Source: Kribbella capetownensis (GTDB lineage: Bacteria > Actinomycetota > Actinomycetes > Propionibacteriales > Kribbellaceae). From it: a stretch of 64,000 bases of DNA. The stretch lies in contig NZ_SJKD01000004.1 in the NCBI RefSeq assembly GCF_004331485.1, positions 62,001 through 126,000 on the forward strand, written 5' to 3'. A program made the translations under genes and the position numbers. Position 1 is the stretch's first letter; each line of letters opens with the position of its first letter. Shown piece after piece: positions 58,706-64,000 of the stretch. The notes beneath the pieces were generated by a model that was not told the DNA's origin, searched no databases, and saw only the letters and a list, made by a program, of their open reading frames with translations.

Positions 58706-59254
58706 GTGTCGGTCCAACCCATCCGCCTGTTCGGCGACCCCGTCCTGACCACCAAGGCCGAGCCGGTCGTCGACTTCGACGCCGAGCTGCGCCGTCTGGT
58801 GGCGAACCTCACCGACACCATGCAGGACGCGCCGGGCTCCGGCCTGGCCGCGCCTCAGATCGGCGTCGGCCTGCGGGTGTTCACGTACCACGTCGAGGGC
58901 GAACTCGGGCACCTGGTCAACCCGGAGCTGACGCTGTCCGCGGACGAGCAGTTCGGCCCGGAGGGCTGCCTGTCGATCCCCGGACTGACCTTCGACTGCC
59001 GCCGCGCCCTGTCCGTGATCGCCAAGGGCTTCAACATGTACGGCGACCCGGTCGTGATCGAGGGCTCCGACATGCTGTCGCGGGCGATCCAGCACGAAAC
59101 CGATCACCTGGACGGCATCCTGTTCCTCGACCGGCTCGACACGGTCACCCGCAAGCAGGCGATGAAGGCGATCCGCGAGGCCGAATGGTCCGGTCTGAGC
59201 GGCCCGCCGCAGGTCAGAATCTCGCCCCACCCGACGAACGGATTCGGTCTGTGA
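58706..59254 (+). CDS. def: Peptide deformylase
   Basis: A 182-residue metalloenzyme that removes the N-formyl group from new proteins. All three motifs are present: [18 protein letters not shown] (Cys ligand) and QHETDHLDG (His ligands and Glu). GTG 58706 has GGAGAG upstream. The stop overlaps fmt by 4 nt, pairing formylation with deformylation. Confidence 0.96.
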   Translation: MSVQPIRLFGDPVLTTKAEPVVDFDAELRRLVANLTDTMQDAPGSGLAAPQIGVGLRVFTYHVEGELGHLVNPELTLSADEQFGPEGCLSIPGLTFDCRRALSVIAKGFNMYGDPVVIEGSDMLSRAIQHETDHLDGILFLDRLDTVTRKQAMKAIREAEWSGLSGPPQVRISPHPTNGFGL

Positions 59255-60183
59255 GACTCGTCTTCGCCGGTACGCCGGAACCTGCTGTCGCCGCGCTGAA
59301 GGCGATCGTTGCCAGCCGCCACGAACTCGTCGGCGTCGTGACCCGTCCGGACGCGCCCGCCGGCCGTGGCCGCAAGCTGGTCGCTTCCCCGGTGGCGCAG
59401 TACGTCGAGGAGCTCGGAGGCATCGAGATCCTCAAGCCGGTCAAGCCGCGCGACCCGGACTTCCTGGCCCGGCTGACCGAGATCGCTCCGGACTGCTGCC
59501 CGGTGGTCGCGTACGGCGGTCTGCTGCCGCAGACGGCCCTCGACATCCCGCCGCAAGGCTGGATCAACCTGCACTTCTCGGTGCTGCCCGCGTGGCGTGG
59601 TGCGGCGCCGGTGCAGCACTCGATTATCGCTGGCGACGACGTCACCGGCGCGAGCACGTTCCGCATCGTGAAGGCGCTCGACGCCGGTCCGGTGTACGGC
59701 GTACTCACCGAGCCGATCGGTCCGCACGACACCTCGGGCGACCTGCTGACCCGGCTGGCCGAGTCGGGCGCGAAGCTCCTGGTCGACACACTCGACGGGA
59801 TCGAGGCCGGAGTACTCGAGGCGCGGGAGCAGCCGAGCGACGGGGTGACGCTCGCGCCGAAGATCACCGTCGAGGACGCGGAGCTGGATCTGGCCGCGCC
59901 GGCGCAGCGTGTGGATCGGCTGGTGCGCGGGTGCAACCCGGCGCCGGGCGCGTGGACGATGTTCCGTGGTGAGAGGTTGAAGGTGCTCGCGGTCCGGCTC
60001 ACCGACGAGGAGCTGAAGCCGGGGGAGTTGCGCGCGACCAAGTCGAGCGTCACGGTCGGCACTGGGAGCAAGGCGGTCGAGTTGGTGACGGTGCAGCCCC
60101 AGGGCAAGAAGCCGATGGCCGCGGCCGACTGGGCCCGAGGTGTCCGTCTGACCGACGAGGACCGCTTGGGACCCTCCGCGTGA
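59251..60183 (+). CDS. fmt: Methionyl-tRNA formyltransferase
   Basis: A 310-residue enzyme that formylates initiator Met-tRNA. The formyl-THF-binding and catalytic segment is [20 protein letters not shown], with Asp in DDVTGASTF. The C-terminal OB-like domain starts near [21 protein letters not shown] 59251 overlaps def and the stop overlaps rsmB. Confidence 0.96.
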   Translation: MRLVFAGTPEPAVAALKAIVASRHELVGVVTRPDAPAGRGRKLVASPVAQYVEELGGIEILKPVKPRDPDFLARLTEIAPDCCPVVAYGGLLPQTALDIPPQGWINLHFSVLPAWRGAAPVQHSIIAGDDVTGASTFRIVKALDAGPVYGVLTEPIGPHDTSGDLLTRLAESGAKLLVDTLDGIEAGVLEAREQPSDGVTLAPKITVEDAELDLAAPAQRVDRLVRGCNPAPGAWTMFRGERLKVLAVRLTDEELKPGELRATKSSVTVGTGSKAVELVTVQPQGKKPMAAADWARGVRLTDEDRLGPSA

Positions 60184-61559
60184 GCGACCGGTCGCCCCGA
60201 AACCGCGCGCCGCAGCGTCGGCCGGATCGGGTACGTGGGGTCGCGTACCAGGTCATCCGGCAGGTCACGGCCGAAGGCGGTTACGCCAACCTCGCGCTCA
60301 ACAAGGCACTCCGCGAGCAGCGTCTCAGCGGTCGTGACGCGGCGTTCTGCACCGAACTCGTCCACGGCACGCTGCGTTGGCAGGGCACGTACGACGCCTT
60401 CCTCGCCCGCAGCGTGTCGCGTCCCCTCGCCGATCTCGACCCCGAGCTGCTCGACCTCCTCCGCCTCGGCACCCACCAACTCCTCCGGATGCGCGTCGAC
60501 TCGTACGCCGCGGTCTCGGAGATGGTCACGCTCACCCGAGCCGAGATCGGCCAGAAACGCAGCGGCCTGGTCAATGCTGTCCTCCGCAAGATCAGCCAAC
60601 GCACCCTCACCCAATGGATCGACACCGTCCCCCCACCCGCCGAGCAGGACCGCCTCGGCCACCTCGCGATCGCCAAGGCCCATCCTCGCTGGGTCATCGA
60701 GGCCTTCGCCCAGGCACTGGGTGACGACGGGTTGGAGGAGCTGCTGGATGCGGACAACGAGCCGCCTCGGGTGACGCTGGTGGCTCGGCCTGGGGTGTCG
60801 GACGTGGACGAGTTGGTGGCGGCGGGTGCGACTGCGGGCCGGTGGTCGCCGTACGCCGCCGTGCTGGAGGGCGGCGGTGATCCCGGCCGGATCGATGCCG
60901 TCGCGACCGGACGGGCCGGCGTACAGGACGAGGGCTCGCAGTTGGTGGCGACCGCGTTGGCCAACGCGTCCATCGAAGGCGCGGACGGTGCCTGGCTGGA
61001 TCTGTGTGCGGGACCCGGCGGGAAGTCGGCGTTGCTGGCAGCGCTCGTGAACCAGCGGGACGGTCAGCTGACCGCAGTAGAGCCGCTCAAGCACCGCGCC
61101 GAACTGGTCCGCTCCAACCTGCGTGCGATCCCGGGGGAGCACAAGGTCCTCATCGGTGACGGCACCAAACCGACCTGGCCGGCCGGATCGTTCGACCGCG
61201 TGCTCGCCGACGTCCCCTGCAGCGGCCTAGGCGCACTCCGCCGCAGACCCGAGGCCCGCTGGCGCCGTACGCCGGAAGACGTCGCCGAACTGCGCCCACT
61301 CCAAGAGGACCTGCTCGACTCAGCCATCACCTCGGCCCGCCCGGGCGGCGTGGTCGCGTACGTCACCTGCTCCCCGCATCCGGACGAGACCCGAGCGGTA
61401 GTGGACGCCGTACTCGCCAAGCGCGACGACGCCGAACTCGAGGACGCCCGCCCGCTGTTCCCCGGCGTACCCGATCTCGGCGACGGCCCCGACGTCCAGC
61501 TCTGGCCGCACCTGCACGGCACGGACGCGATGTACCTCGCGCTCATCCGCCGGACGTAA
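60180..61559 (+). CDS. rsmB: RsmB/NOP family rRNA m5C methyltransferase
   Basis: A 459-residue enzyme. The N-terminal NusB-like RNA-binding domain ([32 protein letters not shown]) is followed by the SAM-binding core [16 protein letters not shown]. The two catalytic Cys are in [18 protein letters not shown] and [13 protein letters not shown]. It probably methylates 16S rRNA C967-equivalent. Overlaps fmt by 4 nt. Confidence 0.93.
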   Translation: MSDRSPRNRAPQRRPDRVRGVAYQVIRQVTAEGGYANLALNKALREQRLSGRDAAFCTELVHGTLRWQGTYDAFLARSVSRPLADLDPELLDLLRLGTHQLLRMRVDSYAAVSEMVTLTRAEIGQKRSGLVNAVLRKISQRTLTQWIDTVPPPAEQDRLGHLAIAKAHPRWVIEAFAQALGDDGLEELLDADNEPPRVTLVARPGVSDVDELVAAGATAGRWSPYAAVLEGGGDPGRIDAVATGRAGVQDEGSQLVATALANASIEGADGAWLDLCAGPGGKSALLAALVNQRDGQLTAVEPLKHRAELVRSNLRAIPGEHKVLIGDGTKPTWPAGSFDRVLADVPCSGLGALRRRPEARWRRTPEDVAELRPLQEDLLDSAITSARPGGVVAYVTCSPHPDETRAVVDAVLAKRDDAELEDARPLFPGVPDLGDGPDVQLWPHLHGTDAMYLALIRRT

Positions 61560-61568
61560 GGGGACCAT

Positions 61569-61590
61569 CACCTGGACCTGCTGTCAGGTG
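61569..61590. other. Inverted repeat between rsmB and the YdcZ-type gene
   Basis: CACCTG (61569-61574) and CAGGTG (61585-61590) pair across 10 nt just after the rsmB stop and ~30 nt before the next start. It could end the def-fmt-rsmB transcript or serve as an operator. Confidence 0.4.
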
Positions 61591-61618
61591 CAAGACGCGC
61601 GACGGTCATGATAGAGGG

Positions 61619-62608
61619 GTGACAACGATCGCCCCAGCGCCGCGCTCCACCCGACAGCACCACCTGATCGGGCTGACCGCCGCTTTCGGTATCGGCATGC
61701 TGGTCGCGGTCCAGTCCCGGCTGAACGGTGAACTCGGCGACGTCCTCGCCGACGGTATTGCCGCCGCCCTCATCTCGTTCGTCACCGGACTCGCCGTCCT
61801 GCTCACCGGCGCCGCGCTCGTGCCGCAGATCCGCCACTCGCTCGGTAACGTCTGGCGAGCGATCCGTATGCCGATGCGCGGGTACGGCGGCCTGCGCTGG
61901 TGGCAATGCCTCGGCGGCCTGTCGGGTGCGTTCCTGGTCGCCACCCAATCGATCACGGTCTCGGTGATCGGCGTCGCCGTCTTCACCGTGGCCGGCGTCG
62001 CGGGCCAGGCGATCAGCAGCCTCGTCGTGGACCGGCTCGGCTTCGGCCCGGCCGGCCCTCAGCCGTTCACCACCGTCCGCGTCGTCGGCGCGTTGGTCGC
62101 GCTGGTCGCCGTAGTACTGGCGGTCTCGGATCAACTCGGTCACCCCGACGGCCTGCTGCTCGCGATCCTGCCCGCACTGGCCGGGCTCGGCGCCGCGGTC
62201 CAGCAGGCGATCAACGGTCGCGTCGCCCGGACCGCTTCACCGGATGCGTACGGCGCGATCGCGGCCGGCGTGGTCAACTTCCTGGTCGGGTTCGCCGCCT
62301 TGCTGCTGGTGTTCCTCGTCGATCTCGGGTTCGAGGGCTTGCCGCACCACCTGCCGAGCGAGCCGTGGCTGTACCTCGGCGGCACCTGCGGCGTGATCTT
62401 CATCAGCGCCGCGGCGGCCGTGGTCCGGGTGGTCGGCGTGTTCGTGCTCGGCCTCGGCACCATCGCCGGTCAGTTGATCGCGAGCCTGTTCATCGACCTG
62501 TTCCTCCCGGCCGCCGACAAGGCGGTCACGTCCCCGGTCGTCGCCGGCACCGTGCTCGCCCTCGCCGCCGTCGTGATCGCGGCAGTGCCGAACCTCCGCC
62601 GCCACTAA
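61619..62608 (+). CDS. DMT transporter, YdcZ (DUF606) type
   Basis: A 329-residue membrane protein with two YdcZ repeats of about five helices each. The first repeat has the typical FGIGMLVAVQSRLNGELG, and the second has GLGAAVQQAINGRVAR. These are small-molecule exporters of unknown substrate. GTG 61619. The stop overlaps the convergent EamA gene's stop by 4 nt. Confidence 0.85.
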   Translation: MTTIAPAPRSTRQHHLIGLTAAFGIGMLVAVQSRLNGELGDVLADGIAAALISFVTGLAVLLTGAALVPQIRHSLGNVWRAIRMPMRGYGGLRWWQCLGGLSGAFLVATQSITVSVIGVAVFTVAGVAGQAISSLVVDRLGFGPAGPQPFTTVRVVGALVALVAVVLAVSDQLGHPDGLLLAILPALAGLGAAVQQAINGRVARTASPDAYGAIAAGVVNFLVGFAALLLVFLVDLGFEGLPHHLPSEPWLYLGGTCGVIFISAAAAVVRVVGVFVLGLGTIAGQLIASLFIDLFLPAADKAVTSPVVAGTVLALAAVVIAAVPNLRRH

Positions 62609-63573
62609 CCGGTGGTCGCCGGCGCCACGACCGCGGGCTTGCGCCGCAGCGACGCCAGCAGCCCCTGCGACACCGCGACGCCGAGCAGTACGACGAGGCC
62701 GCCGACCGGCTGGTACCAGGCGATGTGCTCGTGCAGCACGATCACGCCGACCAGGATCGAGAACACCGGCATCAGATACGTCACCATCGACGACCGGCTG
62801 GCCCCGATCAGCCGGATGTTGCGCAGGCTGAGCACGAATGCGAGTCCGCTGCCGAGCGCACCCAGCGCCACCACACTCAGCACCACCTCGATCGACAGCG
62901 ACCACGGCGCCGGCGGCGCCTGCCGGGTGACGATCGGCGCCACGATCGCGAGCTGGACCGTTGCGCAGAGCAACAAGCTGGCGGACAGCGCCGTACCGGA
63001 CAGTGTGGTCCCGGCGATGAACCGCTTCTGGTACGGGATCGCCAGTCCGTAGAACACCGCCGCGAGCATGCACAGCGCCTGCCCGGTCAGATCCGCGCCG
63101 CCTTCGACATTCCAGGCGCCGAGTACGACGAGCATGCCGGCGAACCCGATGATCAGGCCGGACACCTTCTGCAGCGAGAACGTCTCGGTCCGGAAGAGCA
63201 GCACCGCGATCGGCAGCACGATCAGCGGAGTGATCCCGTTCCAGATCCCCGCCAGCAGCGAGGGGATGCGCTGCTCGCCGTACCCGAACAGGGTCCAGGG
63301 GATCGCGGAGCCGATCGCGCCGACCACGAACGAGTGCAGCCACAACCGCGGCTCGCGGGGCAGCGACTCGCGCTTCACCGCGAGGATCGTGACCAGGACG
63401 AGAGAGCCCGCGATCACCCGTCCGAGCGCCAGGTAGAGCGGCGGTAGCTCCCGGACGCCGACTGAGATGAACAGGAAGCTGCAACCCCAGATGGCCGCGA
63501 GGACCAGCATCGTCGGGAGCCAGGCCTGCAGCGGTGCCTGGTCAGTAGTCGTCTCGGTGCTCACTCCTGACAT
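62605..63573 (-). CDS. EamA family DMT transporter
   Basis: A 322-residue protein with about ten helices in two EamA repeats. Family-typical segments are LAAIWGCSFLFISVGV, LALGRVIAGSL, GSAIPWTLFGYGEQRIPSLL and the C-terminal VTYLMPVFSILVGVIVLHEH. ATG 63573. Divergent from the desulfurase-like gene. Substrate unknown. Its nearest neighbour is another DMT transporter, but the two belong to different families. Confidence 0.9.
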   Translation of the reverse strand: MSGVSTETTTDQAPLQAWLPTMLVLAAIWGCSFLFISVGVRELPPLYLALGRVIAGSLVLVTILAVKRESLPREPRLWLHSFVVGAIGSAIPWTLFGYGEQRIPSLLAGIWNGITPLIVLPIAVLLFRTETFSLQKVSGLIIGFAGMLVVLGAWNVEGGADLTGQALCMLAAVFYGLAIPYQKRFIAGTTLSGTALSASLLLCATVQLAIVAPIVTRQAPPAPWSLSIEVVLSVVALGALGSGLAFVLSLRNIRLIGASRSSMVTYLMPVFSILVGVIVLHEHIAWYQPVGGLVVLLGVAVSQGLLASLRRKPAVVAPATTG

Positions 63574-63605
63574 CCTGCACTACCTGATCGACAGTTCGTA
63601 TATAT

Positions 63606-63623
63606 CTGCCCGGCATCGGGCAG
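63606..63623. promoter_or_regulatory. Perfect hairpin/operator beside a TATATA box
   Basis: CTGCCCG-GCAT-CGGGCAG lies directly after an AT-rich TATATAT (63598-63605) in the divergent promoter region of the EamA and desulfurase-like genes. Its position at a probable -10 box suggests an operator, though it could be a leader hairpin. Confidence 0.45.
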
Positions 63624-63684
63624 TGATGGTGGGAAATGGCCACCCGGTGACTGAGGTCTTGCCCGGCGGGGGAGGATGACGGCC

Positions 63685-64000
63685 ATGGGTGCCTTCGACG
63701 TGATCTCGGTCCGCAAGCAGTTCCCCGCGCTCGACGAGGGCGCCGCACATTTCGACGGTCCGGGCGGCTCGCAGACGCCGCGCGTGGTCGCGGACGCCGT
63801 CGCGGCCACGATGGTCGCGGCGATGGCGAATCGTGGTCACCTCACCGCGGCCGAGCGACGGGCCGACGAGATCGTCGTCGCCGCCCGCGAGGCGACGGCC
63901 GACCTGCTGGGCACCGATCCGCGCGGCATCGTCTTCGGCCGCAGCATGACTCAGTTGACGTACGACTTCTCCCGCACCCTCGCCAAGTCGTGGGGACCTG
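63685..64000 (+). CDS. Cysteine desulfurase-like PLP enzyme, 3' end cut by window
   Basis: Only the first 105 residues are in the window. The start FDVISVRKQFPALDEG, the FDGPGGSQTPR loop and VFGRSMTQLTYDFSRTLA match the class V aminotransferase group annotated as cysteine desulfurase-like proteins (SufS-like). ATG 63685 is preferred over ATG 63676 because GGGGGAGG is then 9 nt upstream. The PLP-binding Lys and catalytic Cys lie beyond the edge, so activity cannot be judged. Confidence 0.8.
   Translation, partial: MGAFDVISVRKQFPALDEGAAHFDGPGGSQTPRVVADAVAATMVAAMANRGHLTAAERRADEIVVAAREATADLLGTDPRGIVFGRSMTQLTYDFSRTLAKSWGP

Noticed and set aside
61900..63447. A 515-codon plus-strand open frame
   Set aside because: It overlaps the YdcZ-type gene in another frame and lies antisense to the EamA gene; Arg/His/Asp-rich and without domains.

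Overview
The window is high-GC DNA with dense coding, frequent GTG starts and many 4-base stop/start overlaps (ATGA, GTGA). Gene order and content point to an actinobacterium. It follows the conserved actinobacterial order alaS - ruvX - mltG - aroE - aroC/K/B/Q - efp - nusB - bldD - pyr operon - mihF - gmk - rpoZ - coaBC - metK - priA - def/fmt/rsmB. BldD, MihF, a second SecA (SecA2) and an A24 prepilin peptidase between aroE and aroC fit this. My best guess is Kribbella or a close relative in Propionibacteriales; that assignment is inference, since I could not search databases.

Layout. 1-10 kb: the 3' part of a GxGYxYP-type protein, a secreted AMIN-like protein, a GNAT acetyltransferase, secA2, a VC0807-type membrane protein, rarA and small membrane genes leading into alaS. 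10-26.5 kb: alaS, ruvX, mltG and a shikimate set (aroE, aroC, aroK, aroB, aroQ). It is interrupted by two Tat-exported flavin oxidases of the BBE type, a DUF2330 protein, a prepilin peptidase, a tiny secreted peptide, a Gfo/Idh/MocA oxidoreductase with a LacI-type operator, a hairpin-rich non-coding stretch, a wrecked HelR/HelD-like gene and a TetR regulator. 26.5-31.4 kb: a LuxR-type regulator with a degenerate receiver, an orphan FxLD-type peptide methyltransferase, efp with a large 5' hairpin, nusB and bldD. 31.5-41.3 kb: the de novo pyrimidine operon pyrR-pyrB-pyrC-(PH-like)-carA-carB-pyrD-pyrF. It has a PyrR-binding loop at the front and a textbook intrinsic terminator at the end. 41.3-45 kb: an accessory block (DUF4037, LysR/EamA pair, twin lipoproteins) sits between pyrF and mihF. 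45-52.4 kb: mihF, gmk, rpoZ, coaBC (its 3' end repeated in tandem), a winged-helix protein, metK and a catalytically degenerate priA. 52.4-64 kb: an ArsR-like regulator/MFS pair with a remnant of another MFS gene, a HAD hydrolase, a DUF1707 protein, a lipoprotein/C39-peptidase pair, def, fmt, rsmB, two DMT transporters and the start of a cysteine desulfurase-like gene.

The core genes make chorismate, UMP, CoA, SAM and GMP/GDP and support translation initiation and elongation. Best-supported regulation: an exact BldD-box match upstream of bldD, with the BldD protein keeping its c-di-GMP signature; a PyrR RNA loop abutting the pyrR Shine-Dalgarno; a LacI-type palindrome at the predicted start of an oxidoreductase transcript; and a long hairpin in the presumed efp leader. 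No tRNA, rRNA, CRISPR array, insertion sequence or replication origin was recognised.
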